Below, piece after piece: positions 1 through 5,602 of a DNA stretch of 11,477 nt. Both the position numbers and the translations under genes were made by a program. This DNA comes from Clostridia bacterium. GTDB lineage: Bacteria > Bacillota > Clostridia > Oscillospirales > Ruminococcaceae. Position 1 is the first letter of the stretch, and each line of letters begins with the position of its first letter. The notes beneath the pieces are model-generated. The model had not been told where the DNA came from and searched no databases. It saw nothing but the letters and a program-made list of their open reading frames with translations. The stretch spans positions 1 to 11,477 of the forward strand of contig QKDG01000028.1 in the NCBI GenBank assembly GCA_003246805.1, given 5' to 3'.

Positions 1-2
1 AA

Positions 3-53
3 ATTTTATCAGTTATATTATTTATAACCTTAGTTTTAATTTTAGCTTTATAA
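3..53 (+). CDS. Possible 3' end of a membrane protein (partial)
   Basis: One plus-strand frame is open from the window edge to a TAA at 51-53 and encodes sixteen almost entirely hydrophobic residues (Ile, Leu, Val, Phe, with one Ser, one Thr and one Ala), as expected for a C-terminal transmembrane helix. The stop lies about 37 bp before the ribosome binding site of the next gene, a plausible gene gap. The DNA is very AT-rich, and such DNA gives Ile/Leu/Phe-rich translations by chance, so this is tentative. Confidence 0.3.
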   Translation: MLSVILFITLVLILAL

Positions 54-103
54 CATACTTAGTTTAATAATTTGTTAAGCTAATCAAATAGGAGAGTGAC
101 ATC

Positions 104-826
104 ATGAAAAAAATAGTTGGGATTATTGTTGTTGTAATTATGATTATCTCTTGGGTGGCTCTCGCAGAATCGGCAAGTACTAATAGTTTGATTAAATCAC
201 CAGCGATTTACCAGTCATCATCTAAAACGCAGAAGCCTGCTACAACTCAAGCTACAACAACACAGGCTACTACCACAACAAAAGCTACTGCTACAACACA
301 AGCTACTGCTACAACACAAGCTACTGCTACAACACAAGCTACTGCTACAACACAAGCTACTACAACAACACAGGCTACTACTACAACAAACATATCTTTG
401 AATCAGGCGAATGCACTTAAAAAAGCTAAGCAATACTTAGATTTTTCAGCTTTTTCTTATAATGGATTAGTTGACCAATTAGAATATGAGGGGTTCACTA
501 ACTCAGATGCTGTATTTGGGGTAAATAACTGTGGTGCAATATGGAATGAACAGGCATATAAAAAAGCCAAGCAATACTTAGATTTTTCAGCTTTTTCTTA
601 TAGCGGATTAGTTAACCAATTGGAATATGATGGATTTACTCATGAGCAAGCGGTTTATGGGGTAACCAACTGTGGCGCTGACTGGAACGAACAAGCGTAT
701 AAAAAAGCTAAGCAATACTTAGATTTTTCAGCTTTTTCTTATAGCAGATTAGTTGAGCAATTAGAATATGAGGGATTTACTCATGAGCAAGCAGTTTATG
801 GGGCAAGTTCAAACGGACTATCATAA
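104..826 (+). CDS. Ltp-family surface protein with three C-terminal repeats; candidate superinfection-exclusion factor
   Basis: Protein of 240 residues, not a close match to anything I can name beyond its repeat family. Residues about 4-22 form a hydrophobic signal or anchor segment after Lys-Lys. There is no cysteine there, so the usual lipobox of Ltp lipoproteins is missing and the protein is either secreted or held by an uncleaved helix. Residues about 46-95 are a Thr/Ala/Gln linker. Residues 104-150, 151-197 and 198-240 are three copies of a 47-residue unit (AxKKAKQYLDFSAFSY...QLEYEGFT...AVYGV..CGA.WNEQA), the Lipoprotein_Ltp type of helix-turn-helix-like repeat; the last copy is cut short. 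In phage TP-J34 of Streptococcus thermophilus the two-repeat Ltp blocks DNA injection by other phages. A similar job here is inference. The start ATG has GGAGAG 7 bp upstream (91-96). It lies ahead of a PH-domain gene and a recombinase on the same strand. Confidence 0.8.
   Translation: MKKIVGIIVVVIMIISWVALAESASTNSLIKSPAIYQSSSKTQKPATTQATTTQATTTTKATATTQATATTQATATTQATATTQATTTTQATTTTNISLNQANALKKAKQYLDFSAFSYNGLVDQLEYEGFTNSDAVFGVNNCGAIWNEQAYKKAKQYLDFSAFSYSGLVNQLEYDGFTHEQAVYGVTNCGADWNEQAYKKAKQYLDFSAFSYSRLVEQLEYEGFTHEQAVYGASSNGLS
284..355 (+). repeat. 18-bp tandem repeat (four exact copies) coding the Thr-rich linker
   Basis: The unit GCTACTGCTACAACACAA occurs four times without change at 284-301, 302-319, 320-337 and 338-355, and decayed copies extend the tract to about 248-391. 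Each copy encodes Ala-Thr-Ala-Thr-Thr-Gln, so changes in copy number keep the reading frame and only alter the length of the spacer between the membrane anchor and the Ltp repeats. Confidence 0.95.
413..826 (+). repeat. Three tandem 141-bp coding repeats (Ltp units)
   Basis: Units begin at 413, 554 and 695, a period of 141 bp (47 codons). The third is shorter and ends with the gene. Within each unit, 42 bp (419-460, 560-601, 701-742) are identical except for a single T/C change, while the rest of the unit has diverged. This points to recent duplication or gene conversion, or to selection on that helix. Confidence 0.95.
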
Positions 827-846
827 ATTGTTACATAATCTTTTTT

Positions 847-919
847 GAGGAGGAATAATAATGATTGATTTGCATCTTTTCTTAAATTAAAGCCTGTTGA
901 CCCTTCTACTTTTTCAGGT
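847..919 (+). other. Out-of-frame original start of the PH-domain gene
   Basis: A strong ribosome binding site (GAGGAGGAA, 847-855) stands 5 bp before ATG 861, but this ATG reads only nine codons (MIDLHLFLN) to TAA at 888-890. The frame of the PH gene is open from 869 and reads FASFLKLKPVDPSTFSG into residue 1 of the 920 frame. Joining MID from ATG 861 to that frame needs one extra base in the T run at 869-871. As I recall, relatives of this family begin MIDF-K/N-x-SF-x-KL-x-PVD, so ATG 861 is probably the ancestral start and a small deletion (net -1; for example a 7-bp loss) or a sequencing error has separated it from its body. Confidence 0.7.
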
Positions 920-1228
920 ATGATTCTACCGATTTTTGTTCAAGGTGAAACAATTCTTGGAACATTTAAAACCATCAGAGACGGTGTTGTTTTCACTAAC
1001 AAAAGAATAATTGCAATTAATATTCAAGGCTTAACGGGAAAGAAAAAAGACTTTACTTCTCTTCCTTATAGCAAAATTCAAGCATTCTCTATTGAAAGTG
1101 CTGGAGTATTTGATTTGGATAGCGAGCTTGAATTATGGTTTAGTGGGCTTGGGAAAGTAAGACTTGAATTTGTTAGTAATGCAAATGTTTCAGAAATTGC
1201 AAGAATTATCAGTAGCTTTGTTTTATAA
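920..1228 (+). CDS. Small bacterial PH-domain protein, 5' end frameshifted
   Basis: The open frame from ATG 920 gives 102 residues and matches, from memory, the bacterial Pleckstrin-homology family bPH_1 (about 120 residues): GETILGTFKTIRDGVVFTNKR, then IIAINIQGLTGKKKDFTSLP, PYSKIQAFSIE and a FDLDSELELWF segment, in the family order. It has no signal peptide and no membrane segment, so it is cytoplasmic. PH folds of this kind bind partners or lipids, but no function is established for this family that I can cite. ATG 920 has no ribosome binding site; the good one belongs to ATG 861 in another frame. The gene may therefore be silent, weakly made from 920, or intact in the real genome if a T was missed. 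It follows the Ltp gene by 34 bp (to ATG 861) and may be co-transcribed with it. Confidence 0.75.
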   Translation: MILPIFVQGETILGTFKTIRDGVVFTNKRIIAINIQGLTGKKKDFTSLPYSKIQAFSIESAGVFDLDSELELWFSGLGKVRLEFVSNANVSEIARIISSFVL

Positions 1229-1233
1229 AAACT

Positions 1234-1253
1234 ACCCTCTCACACGAGAGGGT
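1234..1253. terminator. Perfect 8-bp hairpin between PH gene and recombinase, probable terminator
   Basis: ACCCTCTC (1234-1241) and GAGAGGGT (1246-1253) pair perfectly around the loop ACAC. On the plus strand it follows the PH gene stop by 5 bp but is followed by TTAAATTATA, not a T run. On the minus strand the stem is followed by AGTTTTTAT, a better intrinsic terminator. It may therefore stop antisense transcripts coming from the right, act both ways, or only weakly separate the PH gene from the recombinase. Confidence 0.6.
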
Positions 1254-1278
1254 TAAATTATATAAAGGGGGTTTAATA

Positions 1279-2760
1279 ATGAATTGTGCATTATATTTGA
1301 GAAAATCAAGAGCAGAGGAAAATTCTGACCCTGTTGAAACTCTTGCAAGGCATAAAAAAATCCTGCTTGAATATGCAAAAAAACAGCGCCTGACTGTTCT
1401 CAAAATATATGAGGAGGGGGTAATGTCCGGCGACAGCTTAATGACAAGGCCACAAATGCAGCAGCTATTGTCTGATATCAGCGCCGGCGATTATGATGCT
1501 GTGCTTTGCATGGATATTGACCGTTTGGGCCGTGGCGATATGCAGGACCAGGGACTTATTATCAACACGTTGAAGTATTCTGACACGCTGATTATTACTC
1601 CCGATAAGACTTATAACCTCAACGACGAAACCGATGAGGAGCTAACCGAATTCAAAACATTTTTTGCAAGACGTGAGCTGAAAACTATTACCCGCCGACT
1701 TCAAAGAGGCTTAAAGCAGACTATAAGAGAAGGCGGATATGTCGCTAATGCCCCATATGGATACAAAAAGGCTTATCTTAATAAAAAGCCTACCCTTGAA
1801 ATTATTGAAGAAGAGGCTTACTTTGTAAGGCTTATCTTCAAAATGTATCTTGAAGGCAATGGCTCGCAGATTATTGCTGATGAGCTTAACAGGCTGGGTG
1901 CTAAGCCCAGGCGGAACGAAAAATTCAGCAGAAACACTGTCAGATATATTCTTAAAAATCCTGTCTTTTGCGGTAAAATCTCATGGGACAGATACAAGCA
2001 TTATCGCAAAGGCACCCACAACAATACTCTCAACAAGAGATACTACAATGATGAAAGCAACTGGATAACTGTTGACGGAATCCACGAGCCTATTATTGAT
2101 GAGGATACTTTTAACAGGGCACAGGAAATACGAAAAAGCAAGTCTATCCCCTCAAAATCAAAAGGTAGTGTTAAAATATCAAACCCATTTGCCGGGCTTA
2201 TTGTTTGTAAAAACTGCGGCTGCAAAATGCAAAGGCGGACTTTAAAGGGTGTTACCTATTTGCTTTGCTATACTTCCGGCTGTTGTGCCTCAACAAGATT
2301 TGAAATGATTGAAAAAGATATCTTGACCGCTGTCAGAGAATTTGCTGAAAGCTTTGAAATTAACTATACAAAGCTAAAAACAAATGATTTTGATTTGCTT
2401 ACCTCTCAGCTAAAAACAGCTGAAAACAAGATGCAAACTTTGAACAAACAAAAAAACACCTTGCACGATTTGCTCGAACAAGGCATTTATAGTATTGATA
2501 CATTCAAAGAGCGACAGCAATTGTTAAAAACACAGTTTGATGAAGTTAATGCGCTGATATCAAAGCTTAGCGCACAACTAAAATATACTAATACCGATCA
2601 AACTACTCTTTATAACAACATGATTACTTTATTATCCTTATGGCAGGAATCATCAGCACAGGAAAAGAATGTTTTAATAAAAAGGATTATTAAATCCGTT
2701 GAATACGAGCGCCCATCCCAAAAAGAAGACTACACCTTAAAGGTATTTTTTAATATATAA
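1279..2760 (+). CDS. Large serine recombinase (site-specific integrase)
   Basis: Complete protein of 493 residues, normal for the family. The resolvase-type catalytic domain fills about residues 1-140, with the nucleophile Ser10 in YLRKSR, Arg8, and the DxDRLGRGD motif giving Arg82 and Arg85. A Recombinase domain follows at about 155-260 (APYGY near 158-162, then a helix-turn-helix-like part). A zinc ribbon has Cys310, Cys313, Cys330 and Cys335/336. A coiled-coil stretch lies at about 375-437, and a C-terminal tail ends in KVFFNI. Such enzymes join attP and attB directionally, and need a separate directionality factor to excise; none is visible in the window. The ribosome binding site AAAGGGGG (1264-1271) precedes ATG 1279 by 7 bp. 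The gene ends only a few bases from the predicted attachment site, the usual place for this enzyme. Which element it moves is not shown. Confidence 0.95.
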   Translation: MNCALYLRKSRAEENSDPVETLARHKKILLEYAKKQRLTVLKIYEEGVMSGDSLMTRPQMQQLLSDISAGDYDAVLCMDIDRLGRGDMQDQGLIINTLKYSDTLIITPDKTYNLNDETDEELTEFKTFFARRELKTITRRLQRGLKQTIREGGYVANAPYGYKKAYLNKKPTLEIIEEEAYFVRLIFKMYLEGNGSQIIADELNRLGAKPRRNEKFSRNTVRYILKNPVFCGKISWDRYKHYRKGTHNNTLNKRYYNDESNWITVDGIHEPIIDEDTFNRAQEIRKSKSIPSKSKGSVKISNPFAGLIVCKNCGCKMQRRTLKGVTYLLCYTSGCCASTRFEMIEKDILTAVREFAESFEINYTKLKTNDFDLLTSQLKTAENKMQTLNKQKNTLHDLLEQGIYSIDTFKERQQLLKTQFDEVNALISKLSAQLKYTNTDQTTLYNNMITLLSLWQESSAQEKNVLIKRIIKSVEYERPSQKEDYTLKVFFNI

Positions 2761-2858
2761 GGTTGATAGTCTTTATCAGAACAGCTGTCGTAAATACGTT
2801 GTGCTTCTATACATACTGCTTCCTTAAAGCTGCTTGAATTCGCTTTTAAATCGCTCAT
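2730..2858 (-). pseudogene. 5' fragment of a conserved clostridial gene cut by the element
   Basis: The minus strand has a textbook start: GAGGGGG (2871-2865), 6 bp, then ATG at 2858. It reads MSDLKANSSSFKEAVCIEAQ, then RIYDSCSDKD, then YQPYILKNTFKV and TAG at 2730-2732. The first 30 residues resemble, from memory, the start of a conserved hypothetical Clostridia protein (SDLK...EAVCI.A.R.YDSC.DKDCLEDL.VYF) of roughly 130-150 residues whose function I do not know. The match stops after SDKD, where the frame enters DNA overlapping the end of the recombinase. I infer that the element inserted at the codon for the next residue, leaving a 42-residue truncated product. The rest of the gene should be at the left end of the element. 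Confidence 0.65.
2764..2778. other. Predicted att junction with short dyad
   Basis: TGATA-GTCTT-TATCA is a 5-bp inverted repeat around a 5-bp centre. To the right (from about 2769 up to 2858, read on the minus strand) the DNA codes for the start of a conserved-looking host gene; to the left the same frame turns into the recombinase gene read backwards and stops. The crossover should fall at or very near 2768-2772. The exact two-base core cannot be fixed without the other end or an empty site. Confidence 0.5.
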
Positions 2859-2885
2859 AATTATCCCCCTCAGAGTAAAATTAAA

Positions 2886-2913
2886 GTATTAAACTTCATT
2901 ACATATTATTCAA
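2886..2913 (-). promoter_or_regulatory. Weak candidate promoter for the truncated gene
   Basis: On the minus strand, TTGAAT (2913-2908) and TAATAC (2891-2886) are 16 bp apart and lie 28 bp before ATG 2858. The -10 matches the consensus at only three of six positions in AT-rich DNA, so this is weak. If real, it would send antisense RNA through the recombinase gene. Confidence 0.25.
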
Positions 2914-2961
2914 AGGATAATTATTTAGTGACAGAATTTTATTAAGTAATACTAAGTATTT

Positions 2962-3288
2962 TTAAGTATTTTTGTCCACAACCTTAAAATTCTTCAAATT
3001 TCCGATTTTTTGTCGTCTTTCTTCGAGCACTTTTTCAACTTCGTCGTAGGTTAAACCTTTTTCAGCACAAAGCACCAAAATATGATACAATAAATCAGCA
3101 ATTTCGTTTGAAAGCTCTTCATTATCGTCATTTTTTGCGGCAATAATCATTTCACTGCATTCCTCGCCACACTTTTTCAATATCTTATCCTGCCCTTTTG
3201 AGAAAAGATAGCATGTATAAGAGCCTTCTTCATAGTTATTCTTTCTGCTCGATATTATATTATATAAATCATTCAAAACATTTGACAT
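2962..3288 (-). CDS. hisE: Phosphoribosyl-ATP pyrophosphatase
   Basis: Second step of histidine synthesis: splits PR-ATP to PR-AMP and pyrophosphate in the cytoplasm. The 108-residue protein is an all-helical, MazG-like enzyme. KKCGEECSEMIIAAK (38-52) supplies Glu42, Glu43 and Glu46, and NEIADLLYHILVL (61-73) supplies Glu62 and Asp65, the usual magnesium-binding acidic set. I chose ATG 3288 because GGAGGA lies 6 bp upstream; an in-frame ATG at 3342 is inside hisI. The hisI stop is 2 bp before this start, so the ribosome binding site lies in the last hisI codons and translation is probably coupled. HisI and HisE are separate proteins here, unlike the fused HisIE of many bacteria. It is the last gene of the operon. 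Confidence 0.95.
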   Translation of the reverse strand: MSNVLNDLYNIISSRKNNYEEGSYTCYLFSKGQDKILKKCGEECSEMIIAAKNDDNEELSNEIADLLYHILVLCAEKGLTYDEVEKVLEERRQKIGNLKNFKVVDKNT

Positions 3289-3290
3289 TA

Positions 3291-3632
3291 TTATTCCTCC
3301 GCAATTTTTTTGAAAAAGCAGCTGTATTCCCCAGTATGGCAAGCTACACCTGTCTGTTCAACATTTATTAGCAATGTATCGTCATCGCAATCGCCAAAAA
3401 TACTAATTATTCTTTGCAAATGCCCCGATGTTGCACCTTTATTCCACAGTTCTTGACGAGAACGGCTATAAAACCAAGTATACCCTGTTTCCAATGTTTT
3501 ATTTAAGCTTTCATTATTCATATACGCCAGCATTAATACTGCTTTTGTCTTTTCATCAACAACTATTGCCGGAATAAGCTCAGATTTCAAAAAAAACTTA
3601 TCTATATTATCTATATGAATTTTCATTGTCAT
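3291..3632 (-). CDS. hisI: Phosphoribosyl-AMP cyclohydrolase
   Basis: Third step of histidine synthesis: opens the adenine ring of PR-AMP to give ProFAR. The 113-residue protein is the single-domain form. MLAYMNNESL (34-43), YSRSRQELWNKGATSGH (55-71), DCDDD (81-85; Cys82 and the Asp residues) and GVACHTGEYSCF (95-106; Cys98, Cys105) are the family signatures and carry the zinc and magnesium ligands. The start ATG 3632 overlaps the hisF stop as ATGA with GGAG just upstream; a second in-frame ATG at 3626 is equally possible and would remove two residues. It is followed after 2 bp by hisE, its partner in the previous step. Confidence 0.96.
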   Translation of the reverse strand: MTMKIHIDNIDKFFLKSELIPAIVVDEKTKAVLMLAYMNNESLNKTLETGYTWFYSRSRQELWNKGATSGHLQRIISIFGDCDDDTLLINVEQTGVACHTGEYSCFFKKIAEE

Positions 3633-4393
3633 TTTACTCCTCTGACATTAATACTATTGTTTTTTAGATAATCCTTGACCTCACTGACTGTCAGCTCTTT
3701 AAAATGGAAAAGAGATGCCGCCAAAGCAGCAGAGGCCTTTGTCTTCTCAAACACTTCACTGAAATGACCTAAATTGCCACAACCACCACTTGCAATTACG
3801 GGTATTGTAACTACATCGCAAATTGCATTTAGCATTTCAATGTCAAAGCCTGCCTTTGTTCCGTCAGTGTCAATAGAATTAAGGCAGATTTCACCTGCAC
3901 CAAGCTGCTGAACTTTTTTTGCCCACTCAACAGCATTCTTTTGGGTATCAATTCGTCCGCCGTTTATAACCACAGTGAAGCTGTCATTTTTATTTCTTTT
4001 TACATCCATACCAACGACTACACACTGGCTTCCAAATATATCGGCTGCTTGTGAAATAAGCTCGGGGTTCTTAACCGCAGAAGAATTAATTGAAATCTTG
4101 TCTGCTCCTGCTCTCAACGTTTCCCTGAAATCTTCAATTGAGCTGATTCCTCCGCCAACAGTCAAAGGAACAAATACTTGTTTTGCTGTTTCCCTTACAA
4201 CATCAAGCATTGCTCCCCTCCCCTCATGAGAGGCAGTTATGTCATAAAACACCAACTCATCCGCACCCTGCTGATTGTATAGCTTTGCGTATTCGACTGG
4301 GTCACCAACATCCTTAATTCCCTCAAAATTTATGCCTTTTACTACTTTGCCGTTTCTTACATCAAGGCACGGGATAATTCTTTTAGCAAGCAT
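3629..4393 (-). CDS. hisF: Imidazole glycerol phosphate synthase, cyclase subunit
   Basis: Takes ammonia from HisH and converts PRFAR to imidazole glycerol phosphate and AICAR, which returns to purine synthesis. At 254 residues it has the normal (beta-alpha)8-barrel length. The catalytic pair Asp11 (PCLDVRNG) and Asp130 (GMDVKRN) is present, as are phosphate-binding loops at VGGGISS (79-85) and ASGGCG (201-206), and SIDTDGTKAGFD (173-184). ATG 4393 has GGAGGA 8 bp upstream. The hisH stop is 19 bp away, the widest gap inside the operon and the place where hisA usually stands; no hisA remnant is present. The 3' end overlaps hisI by 4 bp. Confidence 0.97.
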   Translation of the reverse strand: MLAKRIIPCLDVRNGKVVKGINFEGIKDVGDPVEYAKLYNQQGADELVFYDITASHEGRGAMLDVVRETAKQVFVPLTVGGGISSIEDFRETLRAGADKISINSSAVKNPELISQAADIFGSQCVVVGMDVKRNKNDSFTVVINGGRIDTQKNAVEWAKKVQQLGAGEICLNSIDTDGTKAGFDIEMLNAICDVVTIPVIASGGCGNLGHFSEVFEKTKASAALAASLFHFKELTVSEVKDYLKNNSINVRGVK

Positions 4394-4412
4394 TAAATAT
4401 ATCCTCCGTAAT

Positions 4413-5018
4413 TTACTGATTTAAAAGGCTTTCAAAATTTTTCAATATCTTCAAGCCAACATCCCCGCTTTTTTCTGGGTGAAATTGTGCACCATATACA
4501 TTCCCTTCAAATACCAATGCAGGGATTATATCACCGTATTCACAATAAGCTGCAATATTTTCTTTTTTGCAGTAGGCCTGAAATGAATGGACAAAATATA
4601 CATAAGCCTCGTCAGGTAAATTATACATCAAAGGGCAATCGTTTTGCTTTTCAAGCTTATTCCAGCCCATGTGAGGAATAATAAGCCCATTATCAACAAT
4701 TTTATCCACCTTACCATTTATTAGCGAAAGTCCGTCAGCTTCCTCAAATTCATAGCCTTTTTCAAAGAGTATCTGCATTCCAAGGCATATACCAAGCATG
4801 GGCTTTTGTTTAGTCTGTTCTTTAATAGTTTCTATCAAGCCTGTTTTGCCAAGCATTTTCATTGCTGCAGGGAAAGCACCAACACCAGGAAGAATCAAGC
4901 CATCGGCATTTTCTATATCTTCCTTTTTGTTTGTAATAGTACTATTAATATTTAAATAATCAAGAGCATTTTTAACTGAGAATAAATTTCCTGCTCCATA
5001 ATCTATTATTGCAATCAT
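4413..5018 (-). CDS. hisH: Imidazole glycerol phosphate synthase, glutaminase subunit
   Basis: Class I glutamine amidotransferase that frees ammonia and channels it into HisF in a heterodimer. The 201-residue protein shows YGAGNLFSV (7-15), the oxyanion-side LPGVGAFP (43-50), the nucleophile Cys78 in GICLGMQ, the HisF-contacting PHMGWN (115-120), and His180/Glu182 in GAQFHPEKS, so the Cys-His-Glu triad is complete. ATG 5018 shares one base with the hisB stop (TAATG), with GGAG upstream inside hisB, which suggests coupled translation. Confidence 0.97.
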   Translation of the reverse strand: MIAIIDYGAGNLFSVKNALDYLNINSTITNKKEDIENADGLILPGVGAFPAAMKMLGKTGLIETIKEQTKQKPMLGICLGMQILFEKGYEFEEADGLSLINGKVDKIVDNGLIIPHMGWNKLEKQNDCPLMYNLPDEAYVYFVHSFQAYCKKENIAAYCEYGDIIPALVFEGNVYGAQFHPEKSGDVGLKILKNFESLLNQ

Positions 5019-5596
5019 TATAAAACTCCTTTTGAGGATAAAACCTTATCTCCTGATATTTTTAGCGCATCCTTTATAGCATGAGCGACAGCTTTAAATA
5101 TAGCCTCATTCTTATGGTGGTCGTTTTTCCCGTAAGCTACATTTGTGTGCAATGTAATAAGTGAGTTCATAGAAAAAGCTCGCCAGAATTCCTCAGTAAG
5201 GCAATTATCGTAATCACCTGTTCGGCTGTCTTCAAATTCTGCATTAAAAACAAGGTAAGGGCGGCCACTGATATCAACACATGCAAATCCAAGAGCTTCA
5301 TCCATAGGAATAAATGCTGTTCCATATCTTGTTAACCCAATTTTATTCCCTAACGCCTGAGCAAAAGCCAACCCAAGCACAATTCCGGTATCCTCAACAG
5401 TATGATGCCCATCAACCTGTAAATCACCTTTTACTGAAAGGTCAATATCAATACTGCTGTGAACAGCAAAAGCCGTCAGCATATGGTCAAAAAAACCTAT
5501 TCCTGTTGAAATTTTGCTTTCCCCCGTACCGTCAAGGTTGATTGACACATTAATATCTGTTTCCTTTGTTTTTCTTGATATAGTTGACTTCCTCAT
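5018..5596 (-). CDS. hisB: Imidazoleglycerol-phosphate dehydratase
   Basis: Dehydrates imidazole glycerol phosphate to imidazole acetol phosphate. At 192 residues it is the single-function form without the phosphatase domain of enterobacterial HisB. The manganese-binding motifs are intact: FFDHML (His38), DGHHTVEDTG (His64, His65, Glu68) and KNDHHKNEA (His160, His161, Glu164), and the protein ends in the typical SSKGVL. ATG 5596 has AGGAG about 9 bp upstream and follows the hisC stop by 6 bp. Because the phosphatase domain is missing and no phosphatase gene is in the operon, histidinol phosphate must be dephosphorylated by an enzyme encoded elsewhere. Confidence 0.97.
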   Translation of the reverse strand: MRKSTISRKTKETDINVSINLDGTGESKISTGIGFFDHMLTAFAVHSSIDIDLSVKGDLQVDGHHTVEDTGIVLGLAFAQALGNKIGLTRYGTAFIPMDEALGFACVDISGRPYLVFNAEFEDSRTGDYDNCLTEEFWRAFSMNSLITLHTNVAYGKNDHHKNEAIFKAVAHAIKDALKISGDKVLSSKGVL

Positions 5597-5602
5597 TTTT
5601 TG

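Larger units (their letters stand above)
1..2771 (+). mobile_element. Right end of an integrated element carrying a large serine recombinase
   Basis: Inference from four things seen together: a complete large serine recombinase ends at 2760; a minus-strand gene reading toward it is broken within about 10 bp of that stop; a short dyad (2764-2778) sits on the break; and the genes to the left (Ltp-type repeat protein, PH-domain protein) are typical accessory cargo. Large serine recombinases usually lie next to one attachment site of the phage or integrative element they move. The left end is outside the window, so size and type (prophage, integrative conjugative element, or remnant) cannot be told. 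No phage structural or conjugation gene is visible here. Confidence 0.65.

Noticed and set aside
218..433. Minus-strand open frame rich in Cys and Ser
   Set aside because: It is the complement of the Thr/Ala/Gln minisatellite; composition alone creates it, and it has no ribosome binding site.
1209..1403. Minus-strand open frame across the hairpin and the start of the recombinase
   Set aside because: It runs antisense over a clear gene start and shows no family motif.
1850..2225. Short frames on both strands inside the recombinase
   Set aside because: They lie wholly within a well-supported gene in other frames and show no motif or ribosome binding site.
2941..2980. Hairpin AATAC-TAA-GTATT after hisE as his operon terminator
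   Set aside because: Only five AT-rich pairs, and on the minus strand it is not followed by a T run. The segment is simply repetitive (AAGTATTTTT repeated), so I do not call a terminator.
3975..4229. Plus-strand open frame inside hisF
   Set aside because: It is a shadow of hisF, which has all catalytic residues in the minus-strand frame.
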